Notes: a model not told the origin generated them from the sequence alone. A stretch of 14,508 nucleotides of DNA from Bifidobacteriaceae bacterium (GCA_031278075.1 JAITLE010000198.1:1-14508); one strand, 5' to 3'; counted from the first letter of the stretch, positions 6,793 to 14,175 are shown. A program made the numbers and translations.

Positions 6793-8096
6793 CGCCCTTC
6801 CTCCTGTTCGAGGGTGGCCCGCACCAGCCAACCGCCGTCCGGTGTGGCTCCCGCTTCAAGCTTCCCACCGAACACCTCAGCCCGTTGCCGCATCCCGATG
6901 ACGCCCCGCCCGGAACCGTCCCACGGCGGCGCCGCGGAGCCCTGCCGGGGCGGCCCGTTCTCCACGGTCACTTCGCGCCAGCCCGGCGCGGGCTCGCGCA
7001 CAGCCACTTTCGCCCACCTTGTGGACGGCGCGTGCCGCAGCACGTTGGTGAGCGACTCCTGCACGATCCGGTAGACCGCGAGCCCCAGCGCCTGGTCTGG
7101 TTGAGTTCTGGCGGCGAGCTCCAACTGGACCGGCAGGCCCGATTCCTTGAACGAGTTGACCAGCGCCAGCAGATCCTCGATCCCGGGCTGTGGTTCCAGC
7201 TCCGGTTCGGAGCGCAGGATCGCGAGCAGCCGCCGCATGTCTGAGACCGCGCTCCGGCCGGTCTTAGAGACCTGCGCCATCGCCGCCCGCGCCCGCACGG
7301 GATCCTTGTCGACCGCCGCCTGCGCGCCATCGGACAGGGTCACCATGACCGCCACCGAGTGCGCCACCACGTCGTGCATCTCACGCGCGATCCGTTCCCG
7401 CTCCTGGCTCACGGCGATCTGCGCCCGCTGGTCGCGTTCTTGGGCCAGGTGCCGCGCCGAGTCGATCAGCGCCGCGACGTACCGCCGCCGCGCCCCGACC
7501 TGGGCGAACAGGCTGACCAACAAGGCCAGCCAACACAGCAGCGCGACCTCGACGACGGCGCCATCCCTGGCGCCCAGGCCGGTGAAGAGCGTCAGCGCTG
7601 CGCCGACCAGGACCACAGCCGCCCCGCCGCAGATCCAGATGGCTTTGGCGCTGGCACGCTGACCCACCGCGAACAGCGCGAAGACCAGCAACACCCAGTC
7701 GAACGCGCTCAACAGCACTGCGGACGTCACGCCGCAGGTCAAGGCGACCGCAGTCAGCCAGATCGGGTGTCGCCGCCGCCACACCGCCAAGCCGACGGCG
7801 CCGATGACCCAGACACAGACTGCGTAGACGATCACCGTGGCGTCGCCTCTCGGCATCTGGGCCTCCAGCACCACCTCGAGGCCCTCGGAGTCTTGAGCTC
7901 TGTTCGTCATGAACATTGTGCCGCCCAAAGCCACCGGGTAGACCAACGTGTACAGCCCAGCCGCGAGACAGTCCATGAGGCGGGGATGGGCGGCGGCGTA
8001 GCGCCGGAAACTCCCCGGCTTCGGGATCGGCTCCCTAGGGCCGGCGCCGGACGAGCCAGGGGGCGGGATGTCGGCACGCGAGTCTTGGCGCGGCAC
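6789..8096 (-). CDS. Sensor histidine kinase (HisKA_3 type)
   Basis: A 435-residue membrane sensor. Five to six hydrophobic segments lie at about 43-62, 87-106, 112-146, 154-173 and 182-200 with only short loops, so it has no large extracellular sensor domain. The dimerisation and phosphoacceptor region follows, with H241 in ERERIAREMHDVVAHSV, then a HATPase_c domain with N-box VQESLTNVLRHA and a glycine-rich GRGVIGMRQRAE near the end. This architecture is typical of NarL-partner kinases of the DesK/LiaS-like group, which often sense cell-envelope or membrane stress together with a linked transporter. GTG 8096 is preceded by GGAGGGAAG. Its stop overlaps the response regulator start (ATGA, 6789-6792). 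It lies 114 bases downstream of the permease gene on the same strand. Confidence 0.93.
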   Translation of the reverse strand: MPRQDSRADIPPPGSSGAGPREPIPKPGSFRRYAAAHPRLMDCLAAGLYTLVYPVALGGTMFMTNRAQDSEGLEVVLEAQMPRGDATVIVYAVCVWVIGAVGLAVWRRRHPIWLTAVALTCGVTSAVLLSAFDWVLLVFALFAVGQRASAKAIWICGGAAVVLVGAALTLFTGLGARDGAVVEVALLCWLALLVSLFAQVGARRRYVAALIDSARHLAQERDQRAQIAVSQERERIAREMHDVVAHSVAVMVTLSDGAQAAVDKDPVRARAAMAQVSKTGRSAVSDMRRLLAILRSEPELEPQPGIEDLLALVNSFKESGLPVQLELAARTQPDQALGLAVYRIVQESLTNVLRHAPSTRWAKVAVREPAPGWREVTVENGPPRQGSAAPPWDGSGRGVIGMRQRAEVFGGKLEAGATPDGGWLVRATLEQEEGR

Positions 8097-8149
8097 CGTG
8101 TGGCTTCCCTCCTTCGCTCCCCTTGCGTCTAACGGTAGCCCCCGGGCCG

Positions 8150-8237
8150 CGTCACGCCTCGCGCGCGGAGGACCGGGCCGGTGAACGCCGCGCGTCTCAG
8201 CCGCTGAACGTCACGCGTCGCGCGCGCGGAGAACCGC
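8150..8237 (-). repeat. Imperfect direct repeat of the permease 3' end
   Basis: The stretch 8150-8175 closely repeats 8209-8236, which spans the permease stop codon and its last codons (encoding LRARDA-stop). The copies differ by two substitutions and a 2-base indel. The downstream copy would encode VLRARGVTR without a stop at the same place. This looks like a short duplication of the gene end, now lying in the gap before the kinase gene. Confidence 0.6.
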
Positions 8238-9065
8238 CCACCCGCCCGCGAGAGCGGCCCCGGCCCACAAGGCAAGGCACACCACCGCGCCACCAAAGCC
8301 GCCCAGGGCCGAATCCGCTGGATTGAACAAGGGTTCCGCCAACACAATGTTCGCGGCGCCACCCGGCAGGATGTCCCGGATGGTCAAGATCACGTCGTTC
8401 TGGCTGCCGGTCATCGCCAAGATCCCGTCAAGCACAAAGAACAGGCCGATGCCGAGGGCGATCGCCCCAGCCGAGGACCTCAGTATGAAGCCCAGCCCGA
8501 GTCCTATCAGACCGGCGATCACCATGTAGAACACCGATCCGGCGGCCAACCGCCAAGCCAGCGCCGTCATGGAGTAGCCGAAGCTGGCTGGGTCCAGGAT
8601 CGGGAAGATGACCACCAGCGCGATCGCCTCGGTCACCGCGCCCAGCACCAGGGCGAACACCGCCAACACCACGGTCTTGGCGCCCAGGACCATTCCGCGG
8701 CGCGGGTCGGCCGCGAGCGTCGCCCGGATCGAGCCGCTCGAGTACTCGCCTGTCGCCATCAGGGCGCCCATGACCAGCAACACCACGGAGCCGATCAGGG
8801 CCGCGCTCTGGTTCGCGAGGATCACGGTGAACTCGGCCAGGTTGACGCCGTCCGCCGCTTCCACGAACCAATCGGTCGTGGTCACTCCAGTCAACCCAGC
8901 GATTCCGGCGGCGAGCCCCACCATGATGATCACGTCCCACCAAGTGGAACGCAGGGAGCGGAGCTTGATCCACTCCGCCGCGACCGCGCCCGCGAAGCTC
9001 AGGCGGTGACGCGGCCGGGCGGGCGGCCGGGCGGACAGGGCGGTCGGGTGGGTCGTCGCGGTCAT
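8211..9065 (-). CDS. ABC-2 type transporter permease
   Basis: A 284-residue integral membrane protein with about six hydrophobic segments (about 45-62, 86-105, 124-152, 168-190, 195-217 and 258-280). It has an AAEWIKLRSLRSTWW motif just before the first helix, and an EYSSGSIRATLAADPRR loop between helices 2 and 3. Both are hallmarks of the actinobacterial ABC-2 permeases that pair with drug/bacteriocin-type ATPases (BcrAB/LiaGH-like exporters). It would form the membrane channel for the ATPase encoded immediately upstream; their genes overlap as ATGA (9062-9065), so translation is coupled. The exported substrate cannot be read from sequence. The 3' end is partly duplicated in the downstream gap. 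Confidence 0.92.
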   Translation of the reverse strand: MTATTHPTALSARPPARPRHRLSFAGAVAAEWIKLRSLRSTWWDVIIMVGLAAGIAGLTGVTTTDWFVEAADGVNLAEFTVILANQSAALIGSVVLLVMGALMATGEYSSGSIRATLAADPRRGMVLGAKTVVLAVFALVLGAVTEAIALVVIFPILDPASFGYSMTALAWRLAAGSVFYMVIAGLIGLGLGFILRSSAGAIALGIGLFFVLDGILAMTGSQNDVILTIRDILPGGAANIVLAEPLFNPADSALGGFGGAVVCLALWAGAALAGGWAVLRARDA

Positions 9066-10000
9066 TTGCCGGCTCCTTCTGTCGTAGCTGCGGGTTGAGC
9101 GGACGAGCGGTATTCCACCAACGTGTCCGTGAGTTTCATGTAGGCCTCCTCCAGTGAGGCGGTGACCGCGCTCAGCTCGTAGACCACCCAGCCGTTGCGG
9201 GCGGCCGCTTGGCCCACCTCCTCCACGCCCAGACCGGTGACCAGCAGCGTGTCCGGCCCTTCGGTGGTCACCGTGACCTGGGGACTCGCGAGCGCCACCG
9301 CGATCTGAGCCGCTTGCGGGGAACGCACCCGGGTGGCCACCTCGCTGCTCGCCGCGACGACGGCATCGACCGTCGAATCAGCGATCAGGCGGCCACGGCC
9401 GATGATGATCAGCCGGTCCGCGGTCAAGGCCATCTCCGCCATCAGATGGGAGGAGATGAACACCGTGCGCCCCTCGGCCGCCAAGCCCTTGGCGAGTTGC
9501 CGGACCCACTTGACGCCCTCGGGGTCCAGACCGTTGACGGGCTCGTCCAGGATGACAGTGCTCGGGTCGCCGAGCAACGCGGCCGCGATCCCGAGCCGCT
9601 GGCCCATGCCCAGCGAATACGTCTTGACCCGCTTGGCGATGACGGACTCCAGGCCGGTCATGCCGATGACCTCGTCCACCCGCCGGCGTGGGATTCTGTG
9701 CGTCGCGGCCAACGCCCGCAGGTGCGCCAGCCCGGACCGGCCCGGCGCCGCGGCCTTGGCGTCCAACAGCGCGCCCACCTCGGTCAGCGGCGAAGCGCTG
9801 CGCGCGAAGGGCTGACCGTCGACCCGGGCGGCGCCCGCGGTCGGCCGGGTCAGCCCGACAATCATGCGCATAGTGGTCGATTTGCCCGAACCGTTCGGGC
9901 CGAGGAAGCCGGTGACGTGCCCGGCCTCGACCGTGAAGGTCAAGTGGTCGACCGCCAGCTTGCGGCCGAACCGCTTGGTCAGTCCTTCGATTTGGATCAT
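9062..10000 (-). CDS. ABC transporter ATP-binding protein (drug/bacteriocin-export type)
   Basis: A 312-residue nucleotide-binding subunit. Walker A is GPNGSGKST (34-42). The Q-loop region is followed by the signature YSLGMGQRLGIAAALLGDP and Walker B VILDEPVNGLDP, then the switch histidine in FISSHLMAEM. The LGMGQRL signature and the accessory C-terminal domain of about 90 residues, ending SLEEAYMKLT, are typical of CcmA/DrrA/BcrA-type exporters. It energises the permease encoded by the overlapping downstream gene. ATG 10000 follows GAGGGAG by six bases. The long upstream region carries several inverted repeats, so this is probably the first gene of the four-gene operon and the point of regulation. 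Confidence 0.95.
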   Translation of the reverse strand: MIQIEGLTKRFGRKLAVDHLTFTVEAGHVTGFLGPNGSGKSTTMRMIVGLTRPTAGAARVDGQPFARSASPLTEVGALLDAKAAAPGRSGLAHLRALAATHRIPRRRVDEVIGMTGLESVIAKRVKTYSLGMGQRLGIAAALLGDPSTVILDEPVNGLDPEGVKWVRQLAKGLAAEGRTVFISSHLMAEMALTADRLIIIGRGRLIADSTVDAVVAASSEVATRVRSPQAAQIAVALASPQVTVTTEGPDTLLVTGLGVEEVGQAAARNGWVVYELSAVTASLEEAYMKLTDTLVEYRSSAQPAATTEGAGK

Positions 10001-10051
10001 TCCGTCGCTCCCTCAGGTATGGCTTGTGTCTTGACAAACTTACGCCGGAGC

Positions 10052-10069
10052 CCGCGCGGCGCCGCGCGG
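10052..10069. repeat. 18-bp perfect GC palindrome upstream of the ABC operon
   Basis: CCGCGCGGCGCCGCGCGG reads the same on both strands. It lies 52 bases before the ABC ATPase start, within the likely leader or promoter. It could be an operator or fold as a very stable hairpin in the transcript. GC-rich palindromes are commoner in such genomes, so function is open. Confidence 0.6.
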
Positions 10070-10079
10070 CGCGGGGATG

Positions 10080-10124
10080 AATCTCGGAGATTTTCGTCTG
10101 GCCCTAAGGTAGGGCGAATCTCCG
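10080..10124. promoter_or_regulatory. Cluster of AATCTC(C)G half-sites, candidate operator of the ABC-kinase operon
   Basis: AATCTC-G-GAGATT (10080-10092) is a perfect 6+6 inverted repeat around one base. A third half-site, AATCTCCG (10117-10124), is the exact inverse of CGGAGATT at 10085-10092. Between them lies a second palindrome, GCCCTA-AGG-TAGGGC (10101-10115). Three matching half-sites in 45 bases upstream of a transporter/two-component operon suggest binding sites, most simply for the response regulator of the same operon. The assignment is inference. Confidence 0.5.
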
Positions 10125-10138
10125 ACCAGCGGATGAGC

Positions 10139-10156
10139 GGGCGCCCCGAGGCGCCC
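10139..10156 (-). terminator. GC hairpin downstream of the ATP-grasp gene
   Basis: GGGCGCC and GGCGCCC form a perfect 7-bp stem around a four-base loop, 66 bases past the ATP-grasp stop on the minus strand. Adjacent GAGGCGCCCC copies (10150-10170) allow alternative pairings. No U-tract follows, so this could be a U-less terminator separating the ATP-grasp gene from the ABC operon. Confidence 0.35.
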
Positions 10157-10171
10157 CCCGAGGCGCCCCCG

Positions 10172-10204
10172 CCAACCCAACCCAACCCAACCCAACCCAA
10201 CCCA
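10172..10204. repeat. (CCAAC)n simple tandem repeat, G4-prone on the minus strand
   Basis: A 33-base run of the five-base unit CCAAC holds six and a half perfect copies. On the minus strand it reads as GGGTT repeats with six GGG runs separated by TT, which meets the standard G-quadruplex pattern. It begins 18 bases beyond the ATP-grasp stop codon, upstream of the ABC operon control region. Perfect short repeats of this length are prone to slippage. Confidence 0.95.
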
Positions 10205-10221
10205 GACCGACTCAGGCCGAC

Positions 10222-11139
10222 TCAGACCGGCGACAACCGCCCGACGATCGCCCGGCACACCAACTCGATCCCGCCAGCCGCCAGCTCCGGGAACAGCGAC
10301 GGCTCGGTCAGCTCCAACTCCAACAAGACCGGCGCCCCGTCGGGGCCGGGCACCAGGTCGGCGCGGGCGTAAAGGAACGGCCGCAGCGGCTGGCCCAGCG
10401 CGTCCATCGCCGCGTCGATCGCCGCCGCGCCCACATTGAGCTCCGCCGCGGTCGGGGAGTATCCACCTTCGAGCCGCTCCGGCTGGTATCTGCGGTCGCC
10501 GCCGTGCTCGGGGCCCGTCAGCATGGCTTGTTTGCGGACCGCGTACGCGAAGCGCCCGTCGAGGAACACCATCGAGGTCTCGCCCAGAGTGTCCACCGCC
10601 GGCAGATACCGTTGCAGCATCACCGTGGCGCCTTGCCCCAGCAGCCGCAGCGCGTACGCGATCGCGCGGCCCCGCAACTGCGAGTCGTTCGCGCTGTAGC
10701 GGCCCGCCCCGATCGAGCCGGCCGCGACGGCGGGTTTCAACACGAAGTCCCCGAGCGCCGGCATCCGCGTGTGCAGGCCGCGCGCGTCGAGCCCCTGGGC
10801 GGGCTCCAACCAGGTGGTCGGCACCACGGCCACACCGCGGCGCCCCAGATCCTGCAGGTAGTGTTTGTCGGTGTTCCAACGCAGGGTCGACGCGGCGTTC
10901 GCGAGGCGCGGCACCGATTCGGCCCACGCCAGGAACTCGTCGCGGCGGGCCGCATAATCCCAGGTGGAACGCACCACAGCCAGGTCGTAGGCGTCCCAGT
11001 CCACGGTCGGGTCATCCCAGACGGCGGCGTCGACAGCGACACCCATCGCCTCCAGACGCGGCGCCAGGACGGCATCATACGAGTCCAACGCCGGGAAAGC
11101 GCGGCAGGTGACAAGGGCGACTCTCGCCTTCGAAGGCAT
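10222..11139 (-). CDS. RimK-like ATP-grasp domain protein
   Basis: A 305-residue cytoplasmic protein. An N-terminal pre-ATP-grasp region (1-85) contains WDDPTVDW and VVRSTWDY, typical of a family of uncharacterised actinobacterial ATP-grasp proteins. TDKHYLQDLGRRGVAVVPT (about 90-108) leads into the ATP-grasp core, with nucleotide-binding lysine K135 in FVLKPAVAAGSIGAG, the MLQRYLP hinge strand, and Mg-ligand acidic residues in ARADLV and LLELELTEPSLF near the C-terminus. ATP-grasp enzymes ligate a carboxylate to an amine or thiol through an acyl-phosphate; the substrate here is unknown. ATG 11139 is preceded by AAAGGA seven bases upstream. The gene diverges from the LLM gene across a 259-base region. 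Confidence 0.88.
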   Translation of the reverse strand: MPSKARVALVTCRAFPALDSYDAVLAPRLEAMGVAVDAAVWDDPTVDWDAYDLAVVRSTWDYAARRDEFLAWAESVPRLANAASTLRWNTDKHYLQDLGRRGVAVVPTTWLEPAQGLDARGLHTRMPALGDFVLKPAVAAGSIGAGRYSANDSQLRGRAIAYALRLLGQGATVMLQRYLPAVDTLGETSMVFLDGRFAYAVRKQAMLTGPEHGGDRRYQPERLEGGYSPTAAELNVGAAAIDAAMDALGQPLRPFLYARADLVPGPDGAPVLLELELTEPSLFPELAAGGIELVCRAIVGRLSPV

Positions 11140-11210
11140 GTTTGTCCTTTGCTTAGATGGCTCGCGCGGTAAAGAGGCTGTGCGAAACGGCCCGCTAGTC
11201 AGCATACGCA

Positions 11211-11240
11211 TTGACACCGGCCCGCCGAGCAACTTACTGT
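11211..11240 (+). promoter_or_regulatory. Sigma-70-type promoter upstream of the LLM gene
   Basis: A perfect TTGACA -35 is separated by 18 bases from TACTGT, which fits the TANNNT -10 consensus. Transcription would start near 11247 and give a leader of about 150 bases before the LLM start at 11399. It sits in the divergent region, so it may interfere with ATP-grasp transcription on the other strand. Confidence 0.6.
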
Positions 11241-11246
11241 CATGGC

Positions 11247-11266
11247 GGGACCCGCCCCAGGGTCCC
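11247..11266 (+). other. Hairpin at the predicted 5' end of the LLM transcript
   Basis: GGGACCC, a six-base loop GCCCCA, and GGGTCCC make a perfect 7-bp stem that begins exactly where the promoter at 11211-11240 predicts transcription start. A 5'-terminal stem can stabilise mRNA. An operator role at the start site is the alternative. Confidence 0.4.
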
Positions 11267-11398
11267 TCACCGGGCCGGAAACACACCGTAGCCTCCCCAG
11301 GGCTGCGCCGCGCGTGGTACGGAAGCCGCCGGGCCCGAGCCAAACCGATTCGGTTGTGGCCCCCGCACAGCTCTGACCACGCGAAGGCGGTGAGCCAG

Positions 11399-12565
11399 AT
11401 GAGCAAGCCAGGCACGGGCGTGCGACGCATGTTTCTCGGCTCGGAGTTGGTGGGCTCCGCCGACAAGTTGCCCAGCCGTATAGAAGTTGAGGAGGACGAT
11501 GCCGACCGGCCGCCCCACAGCCCGGACCTCGGCCAGGTGGCGCGTCTCGCGCGGCTGGCCCAACGCGGCGTTTTGGATTTCGTCTCGATCGACGAGACGC
11601 TGGCCGGCAATCCGCCTTTCTCGGGGCGGCGGCGCAGCGGCCTGGACGCGATCCGGTTGGCGACCAGGTTGGCGCCCGCCACTGAGGGGATCTTCTTGGC
11701 GCCGTTGGTCCGCGCCAGCTGGGTTGAGCCTTCCGGCCTGCTCGAAGCGCTGATCACGCTCGAGATCGCCTCGGCGGGCCGGCACGGCTGGGAGTTGGTG
11801 TTACAGGACGGCGCCGCCCCGGCGGGCCACACCGGCGAGTTGTTGACCGCGGTTGTCCAGGACACATGGTCCGATGCCGACCCGCTGACCAGGTTGGCGG
11901 CTTCCGCCCGCGCGACGCGGCGCCGCAAGCTGAGTTGGGCCGCAGCTGAGGGCCGCGCCCACCTGAGACCCCGTCACCCGGTCCAGGTGATGCGCGCCGA
12001 CACGCCGGAGGCCGCGGCGCTCGCCGCGGAGAAGGCGGATGTCGCGCGGGTCACGGCCCGAACCCACGCCCAGGCGGCTTCGGCCCGATCCGCGCTGCGG
12101 GAGGCCGCCGCCGACCGCGGCCGCGATCCCTCCGATCTGAAGGTGTTGGTGGACCTCACTGTCACCCTGGCGGATGTCCCATCACACGCCGAGGCGCGCA
12201 AGGACATGATCGAGGAGTTGATGGGGCGCCGCCTCGGCGGCGCCGGAGCGCGGTTCGTGGGGACGCCTTCGGCTCTGGCGGGTTGGTGCGCGGAATGGGT
12301 GCTCGCGGACGGCTGCGACGGGTTCACGTTCTTGCCCACATCTCTGCCCCAGGATCTGATCTTGCTGGTCAGCGTTGTGGCCCCGACCCTCGCTGAGGCT
12401 GGCCACACCCGGCGAGCCTACCGTTTGCCGCAGGGCGCGGCCGGGCCCCGCGCCGTCCCTGTGCCGCGGCCGCGGCCGCCCGCCAGGCCTCGTGGGCGTG
12501 AGCCCGCGGCCCCTCAGACCGAACCGCCCCCGCGGGGCGTCGCGCCCGCCCGCAGCAGCCCGTAG
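11399..12565 (+). CDS. Divergent, shortened LLM-class flavin oxidoreductase-like protein
   Basis: A 388-residue protein related to luciferase-like monooxygenases of the NtaA/SnaA branch. Recognisable parts: MFLGSEL strand 1; QRGVLDFVSIDETLA (55-69); the IFLAPLV-x-ASWVEPSGLLEALITLEIASAGRHGWELV region (about 98-134), replacing the usual xEPYHLARxxASLDxxSxGRAGWNxV; and FVGTPSALAGWCAEWVLADGCDGFTFLPTSLPQDL near the end. The central part between the GRHGW motif and the PRHPVQVM strand is much shorter than usual and lacks the A-x-N-F-G and F-x-V-x-G-P-L blocks. Flavin binding is therefore doubtful. The last 45 residues are Pro/Arg-rich and overlap the end of convergent cimA by 52 bases. ATG 11399 is preferred; GTG 11390 and ATG 11429 are alternatives. 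Confidence 0.68.
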   Translation: MSKPGTGVRRMFLGSELVGSADKLPSRIEVEEDDADRPPHSPDLGQVARLARLAQRGVLDFVSIDETLAGNPPFSGRRRSGLDAIRLATRLAPATEGIFLAPLVRASWVEPSGLLEALITLEIASAGRHGWELVLQDGAAPAGHTGELLTAVVQDTWSDADPLTRLAASARATRRRKLSWAAAEGRAHLRPRHPVQVMRADTPEAAALAAEKADVARVTARTHAQAASARSALREAAADRGRDPSDLKVLVDLTVTLADVPSHAEARKDMIEELMGRRLGGAGARFVGTPSALAGWCAEWVLADGCDGFTFLPTSLPQDLILLVSVVAPTLAEAGHTRRAYRLPQGAAGPRAVPVPRPRPPARPRGREPAAPQTEPPPRGVAPARSSP

Positions 12566-14175
12566 GTGAACGCTTCGGTCAGCGCCTCCCAAGACGCTTC
12601 GATGATGTTCGTGCCGACTCCGACGGTGCGCCACACGCCAGCGGCGTCGGTGCTTTCGATCATCACTCTGGTCACCGCGTCTGTGCCGCGCGCCGAGTCC
12701 AGAATCCGCACCTTGTAGTCGACGAGTTCGATCTGCTCCAACTCGGGGTAGATCGCGGTGAGCGCCAGCCGCAGAGCCGCGTCGAGCGCGTTGACCGGAC
12801 CGTTGCCCTCGCCGGTCGCCACGAGCCGGCGGTCGCCGGCCCACAGTTTGACCGTCGCCTCCGATGCCGTCAGGTCCCGCCCGGGGACGGCGCCACGGGC
12901 GCCGGCGGGCGCCGCGCCGCGCGGGACCGCCGCGCCCGCTTGTGTCTCTGAGATGGCACGCCATGACTCGACCCGGAAGTACTCGGGTCTGCCGCAGGGC
13001 AGCTCGCCGCGCAACAGCAACTCGAAGGACGCGTCGGCGGCGTCGTAGGTGTAGCCGTCAGCCTCCAGTGCTTTGACCTTGTCGGTGACGCGGGTCAACA
13101 CGTCACTCAGGCCGGCCAGATCGAAGCCCAACTCCTTGCCTTTCAGCTCCACCGAGGCTCGGCCGGCCATCTCTGAGACCAGCATGCGCCTGTCGTTGCC
13201 CACCAGCACGGGATCGATCTGCTGGTACAGGTCCGGGTCGACGCGGATCGCGCTGGCGTGCAGCCCGGCCTTGTGCGCGAACGCCGAGGCGCCGACGTAT
13301 GGTTGGCGCGCGAACGGCGCGATGTTCGTCACCTCGCTGATGGCGTGCGCCACTTGGGTCAGGTCGGCGAGGCGGACGGTCGGGATCGTGCAACTGATGC
13401 CGCCCCACTTGAGGGCGAGGTTCGGGATGATCGCGGTCAAGTCGGCGTTGCCGGTGCGCTCGCCATAACCGTTGACGGTGCCTTGGGCGTGCGTCACGCC
13501 GGCTTGGACCGCGGCGAGCGTGTTCGCGACCGCGCAACCGGTGTCGTTGTGGCAGTGCGCCCCAAGGCGGGCGCCAACCCGGTCGCGCACGTCGGCGACG
13601 ATCTCGGCGACCCAAGGGGGCAGCATGCCGCCGTTGGTGTCGCACAGGACCACCACTTCGGCGCCCGCTTCGGCGGCGGTCCGGGCGCACTCGACGGCGT
13701 AGGCCGAGTCGAAACGGTAGCCGTCGAAGAAGTGTTCCGCGTCGAGGAAGACACGCCTGCCCTCGCGGACCAAGAACTCCACGGTGTCCCGGATCATCGC
13801 GAGGTTCTCCGCCGGGGTGGTCCTAAGAGCGCGCTCGACATGTCGGATGTCGGACTTGGCGACCAGCGTCACGACCGGTGTCTCGGCCGCAAGCAACGCT
13901 CTGACCTGCGTGTCTGTGGCCGCGCGGCCGCCAGCTTTGCGGGTTGAGCCGAACGCCGCGAGCGTCGCGTTCTCTAAGGTGACCTCTTTGGCGACCCGCT
14001 CGAAGAACTCGGTGTCCTTCGGGATGGCGCCGGGCCAACCGCCTTCGATGAAGTCCACGCCGAGCCGGTCCAGCAGGGCGGCGATCTGGAGCTTGTCCGC
14101 CACCGACAGGTTCATGCCTTCTTGCTGGGCGCCGTCGCGCAGCGTGGTGTCATAGATGTGGAAGTCGGAGGCCAT
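12514..14175 (-). CDS. cimA: (R)-citramalate synthase
   Basis: A 553-residue enzyme that condenses pyruvate with acetyl-CoA to (R)-citramalate, opening the threonine-independent route to isoleucine. The TIM-barrel HMGL-like domain shows YDTTLRDGAQQEG (8-20, with catalytic R13 and metal ligand D14), FIEGGWPGA, the metal-binding HCHND (207-211) and GTVNGYGERTGNADL (232-246). The subdomain with FAHKAGLHASA follows, then a C-terminal LeuA-type allosteric dimerisation domain (about 400-545), which usually mediates feedback inhibition. An Ala/Gly/Pro-rich insertion of about 20 residues interrupts it after SETQAG. The alternative, 2-isopropylmalate synthase, is less likely because DGAQQEGMN is typical of CimA. 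ATG 14175 follows AAGGGAG by six bases. It lies downstream of ilvE behind a likely attenuator. Confidence 0.95.
   Translation of the reverse strand: MASDFHIYDTTLRDGAQQEGMNLSVADKLQIAALLDRLGVDFIEGGWPGAIPKDTEFFERVAKEVTLENATLAAFGSTRKAGGRAATDTQVRALLAAETPVVTLVAKSDIRHVERALRTTPAENLAMIRDTVEFLVREGRRVFLDAEHFFDGYRFDSAYAVECARTAAEAGAEVVVLCDTNGGMLPPWVAEIVADVRDRVGARLGAHCHNDTGCAVANTLAAVQAGVTHAQGTVNGYGERTGNADLTAIIPNLALKWGGISCTIPTVRLADLTQVAHAISEVTNIAPFARQPYVGASAFAHKAGLHASAIRVDPDLYQQIDPVLVGNDRRMLVSEMAGRASVELKGKELGFDLAGLSDVLTRVTDKVKALEADGYTYDAADASFELLLRGELPCGRPEYFRVESWRAISETQAGAAVPRGAAPAGARGAVPGRDLTASEATVKLWAGDRRLVATGEGNGPVNALDAALRLALTAIYPELEQIELVDYKVRILDSARGTDAVTRVMIESTDAAGVWRTVGVGTNIIEASWEALTEAFTYGLLRAGATPRGGGSV

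Noticed and set aside
10031..10036. Plus-strand TTGACA as a promoter
   Set aside because: No -10 element follows at 16-19 bases; the DNA there is GC-only palindrome, and no plus-strand gene lies downstream.
10172..10204. CRISPR array
   Set aside because: The repeat is a five-base tandem unit without spacers, and no cas genes are present.
9209..10372. Plus-strand open frame of about 387 codons spanning the ABC ATPase and its control region
   Set aside because: It is antisense to a clear ABC ATPase and includes the CCAAC repeat as a Pro/Thr/Asn run, so it is a composition artefact.
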